A stretch of DNA of 13,818 nt. Source: an uncultured Porphyromonadaceae bacterium (GTDB lineage Bacteria > Bacteroidota > Bacteroidia > Bacteroidales > Muribaculaceae). The stretch lies in NCBI GenBank assembly GCA_947174225.1, contig CAMWIF010000019.1, positions 1 to 13,818 on the forward strand, read 5' to 3'. The notes under the pieces were generated by a model. That model saw only the letters and a program-made list of their open reading frames with translations, was not told where the DNA came from and did no database searches. Both the position numbers and the translations under genes were made by a program. The number at the start of each line of letters is the position of its first letter. Within the stretch, counting starts at the first letter, position 1. Positions 7,901 to 13,818 of this stretch are shown here, piece by piece.

Positions 7901-9143
7901 AATTATGGAGCAGCGCACTGTTGGAAGAGGTATAAAGATAACCTGCGCTCAGGCTTTGTCTGGGATTATGTTCGTTGAAATTAGTTATTTTAAGAAGCCC
8001 GTCACCCTTCGTGCCGAGCCACATATTCTTATATCCGTCTATGAAAATGGCTCTCACCGGATGTGAGAGTTTGTTGCCAAGCTCATTGAAATCATACGAC
8101 CGTATGCTGTAATCGTCATCCCAATATGTATACACACCCTGACAGTCAGTGCCTATCCATACCACATCCTGACTCGAAGAACGTTCCAGACAGAAAATAC
8201 CCACGTGAAGCCCCAAATCCACCGGAATAAACTCCCCCTGTTCGTTACGCCCGACCCAAAGCACGCCATCTGTGCTGAATGACACGAAGAAGTTGCCTTG
8301 ATGGTCGTGTACAAGATTGGAAATCTTGCCACGGGTAGCTAATTCCGGTGCGATGTTGATGATTTTATGCGATGAGCCGTCGCCCCCTATCTCACATAAG
8401 TCACCCTCCGAAGTAATTATGAAAAGTTCTTCATCCTGTGCTTTGGCAAAGAATGTCGATACATCCTTTATTTCTTTAGCAGGTTTTATCTTATCTCCTT
8501 TGCTGTCCGTAAAACTTTTGGAATCATAGAGATTCGTGCTGGTCGCAGTCAGTACCCACAACATTCCGTTCCTGAAAGTGATGGCACGTACATCATCGAA
8601 AGGCAATGCCAAATCCCCCAAATCCTTGAATTCAGAATCTTTCTTGGGATCATAGAGATAAAGACGAGATTCTTCCGACAGCACATAAAGCTTACCTTCC
8701 GGATCAACGCACATAAACTCCTGACCGTGAAATTGCGGAAAAGTCTTAATCTCCCAGCTTTCCGTGTCGATTAAATCGAGCGCATAATTGGTCAACACCC
8801 ACATATTATGCTCTCCCCCTCTTACTATCCTCTCTATTATATTACCCGAAAGCGACCTACCCGGAAAAAGAGATTGGAAAGTATGTATTGATGTGCCGTC
8901 GGCTATGTTCACACCGTCGCAGGTACCTATCCATAGATAGCCGTTATGGTCAACACACATAGCAAGTATGGCACTGTTCGACAAGCCGTCACCACTGAAG
9001 GTCTGTCGCATATTATACGCCTGACTCACCATCTGGCTCTGCAAAAGCGCCAACAAAAGTATGACGAATATTTTCAATCGGTAAGTTCTCAGCCCCGAAA
9101 ACAGGCGGGAAAGAGACAAGTGCTGATTTTTATCGTAGGTCAT
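4989..9143 (-). CDS. Hybrid two-component system sensor/regulator (HTCS)
   Basis: A one-protein signalling system that senses a glycan fragment in the periplasm and regulates transcription of nearby glycosidase genes. Of 1384 residues, about 24-42 form a signal/anchor segment after a basic 23-residue N-region. Residues 45-665 hold roughly a dozen Reg_prop propeller repeats (WIGTCDGVN, MWLGTKGDGL, LWIATEMGLN, LWMGTGCGLV, IWLSTNAGIV). A Y_Y_Y domain spans about 708-782 and a membrane helix 790-811. The histidine kinase part has H847 in THEFCTPLT, N-box NLISNAFKYTP (959-969), G1 box NTGKGI (991-996) and G2 GLGLAI (1027-1032). An acidic linker (1065-1118) precedes a receiver with D1128/D1129, phospho-acceptor D1170 and K1222. 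An AraC-type HTH pair fills about 1270-1370. All parts are intact. The next operon starts 162 bp downstream on the same strand and is the likely target. The G1 box has Asn where the Asp of DxGxG is usual. Confidence 0.95.
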   Translation of the reverse strand: MTYDKNQHLSLSRLFSGLRTYRLKIFVILLLALLQSQMVSQAYNMRQTFSGDGLSNSAILAMCVDHNGYLWIGTCDGVNIADGTSIHTFQSLFPGRSLSGNIIERIVRGGEHNMWVLTNYALDLIDTESWEIKTFPQFHGQEFMCVDPEGKLYVLSEESRLYLYDPKKDSEFKDLGDLALPFDDVRAITFRNGMLWVLTATSTNLYDSKSFTDSKGDKIKPAKEIKDVSTFFAKAQDEELFIITSEGDLCEIGGDGSSHKIINIAPELATRGKISNLVHDHQGNFFVSFSTDGVLWVGRNEQGEFIPVDLGLHVGIFCLERSSSQDVVWIGTDCQGVYTYWDDDYSIRSYDFNELGNKLSHPVRAIFIDGYKNMWLGTKGDGLLKITNFNEHNPRQSLSAGYLYTSSNSALLHNSVFAFEKSSRPILWIATEMGLNYYNYSDNRLYSVKTEPAVRYIHDMYEQNDTTLWLCTLGDGIARATITGTREHPELKNVKFYTLDDGKRSSNPFFSMTVADDGRLLFCNRGKGMFEIKDDKLTSIPLKTDFGTNLVKDVFAAIDTGDTLWMGTGCGLVKSWQEGERLFRGKEDGFDNNTIHDMILDRTGDIWLSTNAGIVRFNIANNKGETFGRNYGLNVNEYSDGAVFNSGNTIIFGGINGLTFINRHLTYKASEPYVPKLTLLKLSISGEDVPVVDYLESGRGKNKLVLAPDENYFSITVAVPDFIDAHNFVYSYTLDGVNWINNGSETAISFNKMSYGKYDLTVKYMNKVTGMSGEAYSLQIVVNAPWYLSVFAKLIYILLFIGVIMFGVWLYIRYQRRRQKEEMRHLEQAHKEELYEEKLRFFTNITHEFCTPLTLIYGPCERISAYPGSDDYIKRYIGLIRTNAERLNTLIQELIDFRRIETGHKSLKISLVGVSTLCSDIITSFSELADRNNINLINEIEPDIDWATDFSCVRKIMTNLISNAFKYTPTGGTIRISVRKEGEKLRLSVYNTGKGISEEEKQKIFNRYSVLDNVEENAVKGLSARNGLGLAICHSMVDMLQGKIEIESEVGKYADFIVILPALEIPVETMEKQSVEANDKVGDEPADSAGKVNGESLVEKTDEQPLAISNPEVLSRGKSARERVLIVDDNKEILLLLKEALNAYDVIVAETADKALELIRQTPPDLIVSDIMMPGTDGVTFTRMVKQNKHTMHIPLILLSAKTSNEEKVEGIESGADAYIGKPFSLDYLQAVVKRLLENRQYLREYYTTGASVYEYKEGHLLHREDKDFMEKIVAFIEEHVEDGDLGPEKLATHMKISVRNLYRKFKELEQLSPNDFIKYQRISYAARLLVTSSATVQEVIYRSGFTNRSHFYKEFDKRFGMTPKNYRAANASKDLSLDPDEEE

Positions 9144-9181
9144 GGTTTGATTATAAAGTCCGTATCTGTTGTTTCATTCAT

Positions 9182-9203
9182 AAAATTCCACCATAGGAAT
9201 TTT
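9182..9203. repeat. Perfect 8-bp inverted repeat at the HTCS transcript start
   Basis: AAAATTCC (9182-9189) and GGAATTTT (9196-9203) flank a 6-nt spacer ACCATA. The repeat begins at the predicted HTCS +1, so it may be a dimer-binding operator (possibly autoregulation) or a 5'-end hairpin in the mRNA. Confidence 0.5.
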
Positions 9204-9210
9204 TCGTTTG

Positions 9211-9240
9211 CAAAATTACAAAAATATTCATCACTTCAAA
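9211..9240 (-). promoter_or_regulatory. Promoter of the HTCS gene
   Basis: On the minus strand, TTTG (9240-9237) and TAATTTTG (9218-9211) match the Bacteroidetes -33 and -7 elements with an 18-nt spacer. The predicted start is near 9204, giving a leader of about 60 nt. Both boxes match, so this is the best promoter in the window. Confidence 0.65.
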
Positions 9241-9402
9241 AGCCCTCTGTGAGCCATTATGCACTTTCCTATGTACCCGATTGTGACAAAATTGTATACG
9301 CCCTTGATTTTCTGCATAAAACGTTTTTCTGTATACTCCAAACATAAACTTCGCACGCAGATTTTTTGATTTTCATCCGCTCTTAATCTCGAAAATAATT
9401 CG

Positions 9403-9410
9403 TAACTTTG
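9403..9410 (+). promoter_or_regulatory. -7 promoter box of the efflux operon
   Basis: TAACTTTG followed by T fits TAnnTTTG. It predicts a start near 9416-9418 and an unusually long leader of about 215 nt before the first gene. No good -33 TTTG is seen at the right distance (9379-9385 reads gctctta), so the promoter may be weak or need an activator. No other TAnnTTTG box was found between here and the ATG at 9634. Confidence 0.5.
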
Positions 9411-9415
9411 TACCT

Positions 9416-9434
9416 GCGATTCACAAAGAATCAC
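9416..9434. repeat. Inverted repeat at the efflux operon transcript start
   Basis: GATTC (9418-9422) and GAATC (9428-9432) flank ACAAA. The repeat extends by one more pair (G9416-C9434) across a single mismatch. Its place directly after the -7 box suggests a repressor operator or a 5'-end RNA hairpin. Confidence 0.4.
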
Positions 9435-9475
9435 TACGCAATGAACAGTTTTAGGCAACCTATCGAAATCACTAA

Positions 9476-9581
9476 CCCGATTGTCAGGAATTGGGGTTTC
9501 CTTGAAAATTGGAAGAGCACGGCTTCCTTTCTTTGAGCTTGCGTGAAGCAAGTTCCTGTCGGTTCATACCATCGGGAATGG
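9476..9581 (+). ncRNA. Candidate structured leader RNA of the efflux operon
   Basis: Nested complementary segments can fold together. CCCGAT (9476-9481) pairs with ATCGGG (9571-9576), and CAGGAA (9485-9490) with TTCCTG (9553-9558). These enclose two hairpins: GGAAG/CTTCC (9511-9515 and 9523-9527) and CTTGC/GCAAG (9538-9542 and 9548-9552). Two alternatives compete with the outer stem: CCGA (9477-9480) with TCGG (9559-9562), and CCAT/ATGG (9569-9572 and 9578-9581). No U-tract follows and no known riboswitch class was recognised. The structure comes from reading alone, without an energy calculation. Confidence 0.4.
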
Positions 9582-9633
9582 ACTGATTATCCATATTCAT
9601 TTACTATCCACATCTAAATTCCACTTTACTTTT

Positions 9634-10947
9634 ATGAACAATCTTCGATTGCTCGCAGGGGTGTTGTGCGCATCCTTGCTGAGCGGTGGAGTGTGCTCTT
9701 ATGGTCAGTCAGTAATAACATTGGAAGAGATCTTCGAATCAGCTGAGACAAACAGCGCACAGCTACGCCCATCATTCGCTTCTCAGACCGAAGCTGAACA
9801 CGAAATAAGTGTGGCACGTGCCGGACGCCTCCCCGACATAAACGCTTCCTTGTCGTTAAGCTACATCGGCGACGGATTTACGACAAAACGTAATCTTTCC
9901 GACTATCAGAAAGCTCCTATCCCTCATCTCGGCACCGGACTTTCGGTAAATATTACCCAGCCGGTCTACACCGGGGGAGCTATAACCAATGCGATTGAGA
10001 TGGCAGAACTGAAATCCACCGCAGCCAGGTTTTCCACCGACCTGCAGCGCGATAACATACGCTTCCAACTCACCGGCTTTTATCTCGACATCTATAAATT
10101 CTCCAATCTCCGTGAAGTGGTTGAAAGCAATATCACCTCGGCAAATAAGGTGCTTGGAGAAATGCGGGCAAGATATGAACAAGGCACTGCCCTACAGAAC
10201 GATATAACCCGTTATGAACTTCTGCTTTCGAACCTTGAGCTACAACTGATAAAGATCAACAATACTCTTGACATTCTAAATACGAATCTGGTCACTGTAG
10301 CAGGATTACCCGAAACCACGAAAGTGGTTCCCGATTCCACTATCCTTTCCCGCTCTCTTCCTATGCAAGAGGAACGTTGGTGGCTACAGGAAGCTGCCGC
10401 CAACTCCCCGGCTCTTCAACTTGCCCACAATGGAGTGGAAATCAGCAAAAAGGCCGAATCTCTCGTACGTTCCGAACGTCTGCCTAAAGTAGGGCTTCAG
10501 GCAGCATGGACCATCGACGGTCCAATTCTTGTGGAGGTGCCACCAATCAACCGTAATCTGAGCTATTGGTATGTCGGTGTAGGGCTTACCTATAATGTCT
10601 CATCCCTCTACAAGACAAATAAAGCGCTTGCACGCAGTCAGGCTGCCAAGCATAAGGCTATTGAGCAACTTGAAGCCACACGTGAAGGCATCGACCTTGC
10701 GGTGCGTTCCGACCACGTGCATTATCTTGAGGCATACGAGGAATTGAAGACCCAGGAGAAAAGTGTGGAACTGGCAGAGCGTAACTACCGCACCACATCC
10801 ACACGCTATGCCGAGGGAATGGCACTGATCACCGATATGCTCGACGCTGCCGACTCACGTCTAAACGCACAGCAGCAGCTCGTAAACGCTCGAATTGATA
10901 TAATCTACTATTATTACAAACTCTTATTCACCACCGGAAAGATATGA
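9634..10947 (+). CDS. TolC-family outer membrane efflux protein
   Basis: The outer membrane channel of a tripartite pump, 437 residues. A signal peptide covers about 1-24 (MNNLRLLAGV to SYGQ, mature end near SVITLEEIF). Two OEP repeats follow (about 28-220 and 240-435), each with the long alpha-helical pattern of the periplasmic barrel. Typical family segments are ARAGRLPDINASLSLSY, the strand VNITQPVYTGGA, AEYNR-like helix ends such as RYEQGTALQNDITRYELLL, and the closing RYAEGMALITDMLDAADSRLNAQQQLVNARIDIIYYYYKLL. The length is normal for Bacteroidetes members. Its TGA overlaps the ATG of the adaptor gene (ATGA), indicating translational coupling. The ATG has no Shine-Dalgarno sequence and is preceded by a long leader. 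The pump substrate cannot be told from the sequence. Confidence 0.93.
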   Translation: MNNLRLLAGVLCASLLSGGVCSYGQSVITLEEIFESAETNSAQLRPSFASQTEAEHEISVARAGRLPDINASLSLSYIGDGFTTKRNLSDYQKAPIPHLGTGLSVNITQPVYTGGAITNAIEMAELKSTAARFSTDLQRDNIRFQLTGFYLDIYKFSNLREVVESNITSANKVLGEMRARYEQGTALQNDITRYELLLSNLELQLIKINNTLDILNTNLVTVAGLPETTKVVPDSTILSRSLPMQEERWWLQEAAANSPALQLAHNGVEISKKAESLVRSERLPKVGLQAAWTIDGPILVEVPPINRNLSYWYVGVGLTYNVSSLYKTNKALARSQAAKHKAIEQLEATREGIDLAVRSDHVHYLEAYEELKTQEKSVELAERNYRTTSTRYAEGMALITDMLDAADSRLNAQQQLVNARIDIIYYYYKLLFTTGKI

Positions 10948-11978
10948 ACCACCGCACTAAAAAAATAATCTCCTACCTCATCTCCCTCGCAATAGTCATT
11001 TTAGCTGCCTATTGGGTATGTAGCAAATTCGTTCATCTCGGCAATGTGGAATTTACCGACAACGCCCAGATAAACCAGCAGATTGTACCCGTCAACAGCA
11101 GGGTGCAAGGCTATATAAAGGAAATCCGATTCAAAGAATATCAGAAGGTCAGAAAAGGTGACACCCTCGTGGTCATCGACGATGCCGATATGCGCCTCAA
11201 CGTTGCAAGAGCAAAAGCAGAATATGCCAATGCACTTGCAGGGAAAAGCGTAGCCGACCGTTCCGTGGCATCCGCATCGGCAAACGTAGCCGTAAGCGAA
11301 GCGTCGATTGCCGAAGCTAAGGTACTTATGGAAATGGCTGCCACAGATCTCACTCGCTATGAGAAACTTTTAGAGAAGGATGCTGTCACCCGTCAGCAAT
11401 ACGATGCAGCCAAGACCGACTATCAGGCAAAGAAGGCACGTTACGAGATGCTTGCCCGTCAACGCAGTGCCACGTCATCTGTGGTGGATGTCAACCGCCA
11501 ACGCATCTCCCAGTCGGAAGCAGGTATCGAACTTGCCAAGGCAATGCTTGAGACAGCCGAACTCAATCTCAGCTACACCGTGATTCTTGCTCCCTGCGAC
11601 GGCTACACCTCACGGAAAGAGATTCAGGTAGGCCAACTTGTGCAGCCGGGACAAACCCTGCTCGACATAGTTGATTCAGAAGATATTTGGGTGACAGCCA
11701 ATTATAAAGAAACCCAGCTTCAACATATCGCTATAGGGAGTAAGGTACAAATCAAAGTCGACGCAATCCCCGACGTTACCTTTTCCGGAGAAGTGACAGC
11801 CATATCCACTGCCACCGGTGCCTCATTGTCGCTGATTCCACAAGACAATTCAGCGGGAAACTTCGTCAAAGTGCGTCAGCGCATTCCTGTGAGGATTGAA
11901 TTTACTCCCACTAATGACCCGGAGGAAATGGCAAAGCTACGCGCCGGCATGAACGTGGAATGTAGCGTGGAATATTGA
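10944..11978 (+). CDS. EmrA/HlyD-type periplasmic adaptor (membrane fusion protein)
   Basis: Links the inner membrane transporter to the TolC-like channel; anchored in the inner membrane. The 344 residues show one N-terminal membrane helix (about 9-26), the first half of a lipoyl domain after TDNAQIN (38-44), and a helical hairpin of about 85-205 rich in Ala, Glu, Lys and Arg (coiled coil). The second lipoyl half starts with LSYTVILAPCDGY (209-221), followed by the beta-barrel motif TANYKETQL (251-259). The segment GASLSLIPQDNSAGNFVKVRQ (292-312) and the IPVRIEF that follows are characteristic of EmrA rather than RND-type adaptors. The closing RAGMNVECSVEY is also typical. It overlaps the upstream gene by 4 nt and the transporter gene starts 1 nt after its stop, so the three are made together. 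Confidence 0.93.
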   Translation: MNHRTKKIISYLISLAIVILAAYWVCSKFVHLGNVEFTDNAQINQQIVPVNSRVQGYIKEIRFKEYQKVRKGDTLVVIDDADMRLNVARAKAEYANALAGKSVADRSVASASANVAVSEASIAEAKVLMEMAATDLTRYEKLLEKDAVTRQQYDAAKTDYQAKKARYEMLARQRSATSSVVDVNRQRISQSEAGIELAKAMLETAELNLSYTVILAPCDGYTSRKEIQVGQLVQPGQTLLDIVDSEDIWVTANYKETQLQHIAIGSKVQIKVDAIPDVTFSGEVTAISTATGASLSLIPQDNSAGNFVKVRQRIPVRIEFTPTNDPEEMAKLRAGMNVECSVEY

Positions 11979-11979
11979 T

Positions 11980-13575
11980 ATGGCTGACTGGCACGCTCCA
12001 CAGGGACCGTTTAACATTCCTGACGTCCCTGACTTCATTCCAAGACGACTGAAGCCCTACCTCTTTATATTCTTCGTGCTGATTGTGCAGTTCTCCGGAG
12101 GAGTATATCTTGCAGCAGCTTCCGATATGGTAGGCACCACTGCCCTGATGCAGGAAGATATACTTATGGCTGGCTACGCCTCCCTCATCGGTATGTCGAT
12201 CAACTTTGCGGTAATGTTTCGTATCAAGTTCCGGTTTTCAACGCGCACACAGCTTATTGTTGCCGGCATAGTGCTTATCGCAGCGAATATCATATGCGCC
12301 CACACCACCTCTGTGCCATTGCTTGTGATAACCTGCCTTATCGCAGGGTGGTTCAGGATGCAGGCGACACTTGCCTGCAACTCCACCATACAGTTATGGA
12401 TAACGCCTGTCCGCGATATGGCTATATTCTTCTGCTACGTCTATATAATCGTAGACAGTGTGATTCAATTGAGCGGAATAGCAACCATCTACACCGCTTT
12501 CCATTCGCAGTGGGAATATATGCACTGGATTATGACGGGGCTTCTCTTGCTTATGATTCTTATGGTGATGGTGTTGCTGAAGCCCGTCCGTGGTCCTATG
12601 TTCATACCCCTGCTCGGCATTGACTGGATAGGTGCCATATTCTGGGCAGGATTTATGACTTCCTTCACATTTATCTGTGTCTACGGCAACTTCTACGATT
12701 GGTGGGACGCTCCGGAAATCAGAGGTGCCACACTTCTTGCACTCCTATGCTTAGGCATAAATCTATGGAGAGCAACCTTTCTCCATCACCCCTACATATC
12801 GTTTAGAGCGATGAAAAACCGCAACGTAATCCGTGCCACAATGGTCTACCTTGTGTTTTTCACTCTGTTAGCCACAGAACACGTGTTCGAGCATTCCTAT
12901 GCCGCCAATATTCTCGGATTTGACGAGACCAACCTGATTGATCTCAACTGGTATGTGTTTGCAGGAATCATAGTAGGGTGTGCAATCACCTACTTCACAT
13001 TCGCGTTGCACAAATGGAGATACAAGACTATGACCGCCATAGGATTCACATTCGCCGCAATCTACTTGGCGTATTTCTATTTCCTCATTGATTATGGCGT
13101 GGAGAAAGAGATGCTTTTCCTCCCTCTGTTTTTCAGAGGTATGGCATCTGTGATAATCTCTATCGTCTTCCTCACCTCGATAGTGCAAAGCGGACTACCC
13201 TTCACCGTCTTTCCACAGGCATTGACGATAAACGGTTTTACGGGAGCAGTGATGGGTGCTACACTCGGTCCGGCAATTATCGGTGAATTTCTCCGTCATA
13301 CCGTAGCCAAAAACGCTGCTTTACTCGGCATCAATATCGTAGATTTCAATCCTGACACACTCCATATCCCTCTTAACCAATTGTATGGTATGGTCCAGCT
13401 TCAGGCATTAGTAGTGTCAATGAAAGAGATTTATGGCTGGCTACTGATAATCGCATTGGTTTCGCTGCTGCTCATTGCGGTGAGCTACAGTCCGGTGCGA
13501 CCGTGGGCAATCTTCCCGAAATGGAGCACAATACGCCGTAGCATCAAGCACCTGGTCCGCACCGCCAAAGCATAG
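11980..13575 (+). CDS. EmrB-like major facilitator transporter (DHA2 type, 14 TM)
   Basis: The inner membrane, probably proton-driven, transporter of the tripartite pump. The 531 residues contain about 14 hydrophobic segments, starting near 26-46, 60-80, 90-107, 111-128, 147-168, 183-200, 214-236, 246-264, 283-300, 324-343, 350-370, 378-402, 414-436 and 485-503. The layout (GTTALMQEDILMAGYASLIGM in TM1-2, a large loop near 436-475 before the last helix) fits DHA2/EmrB proteins, but the sequence is diverged: the usual signature motifs are only partly recognisable, for example GATLGPAIIG at 426-435. The C-terminal tail is basic (RRSIKHLVRTAKA). It is the last gene of the operon; a strong hairpin lies 78 bp downstream. 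Substrates of EmrB relatives are hydrophobic drugs, bile acids or fatty acids; the substrate here is unknown. Confidence 0.88.
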   Translation: MADWHAPQGPFNIPDVPDFIPRRLKPYLFIFFVLIVQFSGGVYLAAASDMVGTTALMQEDILMAGYASLIGMSINFAVMFRIKFRFSTRTQLIVAGIVLIAANIICAHTTSVPLLVITCLIAGWFRMQATLACNSTIQLWITPVRDMAIFFCYVYIIVDSVIQLSGIATIYTAFHSQWEYMHWIMTGLLLLMILMVMVLLKPVRGPMFIPLLGIDWIGAIFWAGFMTSFTFICVYGNFYDWWDAPEIRGATLLALLCLGINLWRATFLHHPYISFRAMKNRNVIRATMVYLVFFTLLATEHVFEHSYAANILGFDETNLIDLNWYVFAGIIVGCAITYFTFALHKWRYKTMTAIGFTFAAIYLAYFYFLIDYGVEKEMLFLPLFFRGMASVIISIVFLTSIVQSGLPFTVFPQALTINGFTGAVMGATLGPAIIGEFLRHTVAKNAALLGINIVDFNPDTLHIPLNQLYGMVQLQALVVSMKEIYGWLLIIALVSLLLIAVSYSPVRPWAIFPKWSTIRRSIKHLVRTAKA

Positions 13576-13653
13576 CCTCAGCCAAAGAATTTGCCATACG
13601 ATAACAGCTCTCAGAGGATTTGTCGCAAGGCGAAAGTCATCTCTCCTAAAAGC

Positions 13654-13712
13654 CAATATAGAACAGGAAGGCAGGATGCCGAATCGGCATCCTGCCTTCC
13701 TGTTCTATATTG
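13654..13712. terminator. Very long perfect hairpin, probable bidirectional terminator
   Basis: Positions 13654-13681 and 13685-13712 are exact reverse complements (28 bp), leaving a 3-nt loop AAT; at DNA level the palindrome is 29 bp per arm around A13683. The arms run from CAATATAG at the base to GGATGCCG at the tip. The hairpin lies between two convergent genes, with the stop codons at 13575 (plus) and 13718 (minus). There is no clear T-tract on either side, so the terminator role rests on position and stem strength. Confidence 0.7.
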
Positions 13713-13717
13713 CAGTA

Positions 13718-13818
13718 TCATTTCTCATTGCTGAAGGAATATGGACGAGCCTCTGCCCCCACACCACGCTTCGTATTGGGAGTGGCAGCCATATCATATT
13801 CTATCTTGGCACCGGAAG
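13718..13818 (-). CDS. C-terminal fragment of a probable GH92 alpha-mannosidase
   Basis: This reading frame enters from the right edge and ends in TGA at 13720-13718. The 32 visible residues end in MAATPNTKRGVGAEARPYSFSNEK. The pattern of a hydrophobic beta-strand (AKIEYDM), then PN-K-RG, then a final PYSFS resembles the C-termini of Bacteroidetes GH92 exo-alpha-mannosidases, which often end in xxPNKxxG...PYS. That would fit the GH125 gene in the same window. With only 32 residues and no catalytic sequence the family call is tentative; the presence of a gene end is more certain. It converges on the efflux operon and ends 6 nt from the long hairpin. Confidence 0.6.
   Translation of the reverse strand, partial: SGAKIEYDMAATPNTKRGVGAEARPYSFSNEK

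Larger units (their letters stand above)
9144..9633. other. Divergent 490-bp intergenic region between the HTCS and efflux operons
   Basis: No convincing protein gene is seen here. It holds a minus-strand promoter with an inverted repeat for the HTCS gene, a plus-strand -7 box with an inverted repeat for the efflux operon, and a roughly 215-nt leader with potential RNA structure. The stretch 9241-9400 is AT-rich and contains only a decamer repeat (ACCCGATTGT at 9275-9284, recurring at 9475-9484) that I can point to. Confidence 0.7.

Noticed and set aside
9231..9551. A 106-residue minus-strand open frame covering the divergent promoter region
   Set aside because: It spans both predicted promoters, resembles no family I know, has an unstructured Cys/Arg-rich composition, and no start signal supports it.
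9511..9552. The two leader hairpins as a guanidine-II (mini-ykkC) riboswitch
   Set aside because: That class needs two hairpins with ACGR loops. Here one contains ACGG but not as a cleanly closed tetraloop, and the other has a GTGAA loop.
12868..13188. A 106-residue minus-strand frame inside the transporter gene
   Set aside because: Its His/Glu/Cys-rich translation is the reverse image of membrane-helix codons; the plus-strand transporter is clearly the real gene.
1..13818. CRISPR arrays, tRNA or rRNA genes, insertion sequences or integrase genes
   Set aside because: No spaced repeat array, cloverleaf, ribosomal sequence, transposase or integrase motif was seen on either strand.

Overview
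The window looks like chromosomal DNA of a gut-type Bacteroidales (Bacteroidaceae, Prevotellaceae or Muribaculaceae; I cannot narrow it further). The reasons are a hybrid two-component system (HTCS) regulator, secreted GH78, GH125 and probable GH92 glycosidases of Bacteroidetes type, -7 promoter boxes of the form TAnnTTTG, and start codons that mostly lack a Shine-Dalgarno sequence.

Layout. The left part (1-9143) lies on the minus strand. Reading in the direction of transcription, a 1384-residue HTCS regulator (9143-4989) is followed by a 162-bp gap holding a promoter and repeated CAAATAT motifs. Then comes a tightly packed operon: a GH125 exo-alpha-mannosidase lipoprotein, a secreted endonuclease/exonuclease/phosphatase (EEP) fold protein 9 nt downstream, and a GH78 alpha-L-rhamnosidase overlapping the EEP gene by 4 nt (ATGA). 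The GH78 frame is broken by a TGA exactly where the family has the Gly of a Pro-Gly-Phe-Lys motif. The frame continues in recognisable GH78 C-terminal sequence to the window edge. The 490-bp gap 9144-9633 is a divergent regulatory region with a promoter on each strand, inverted repeats at both predicted transcription starts, and a long leader with several mutually consistent RNA stems. The right part (9634-13575, plus strand) is a three-gene efflux operon with overlapping or abutting genes: a TolC-type outer membrane factor, an EmrA/HlyD-type adaptor and an EmrB-like 14-TM major facilitator. It ends at a perfect 28-bp hairpin (13654-13712). Converging on that hairpin from the right is the last 32 codons of a minus-strand gene that resembles the C-terminus of GH92 alpha-mannosidases.

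How it fits together. The HTCS probably senses an oligosaccharide in the periplasm and activates the GH125-EEP-GH78 operon. Together with the possible GH92 gene this looks like part of a polysaccharide utilisation locus for an alpha-mannose-containing glycan, perhaps one that also carries rhamnose. No SusC/SusD pair is visible here. The drug-type efflux operon sits between the two mannosidase gene sets and has no transcription factor of its own in the window. The most notable items are the nonsense codon in GH78, the structured leader of the efflux operon, the repeats upstream of GH125, and the long convergent hairpin.
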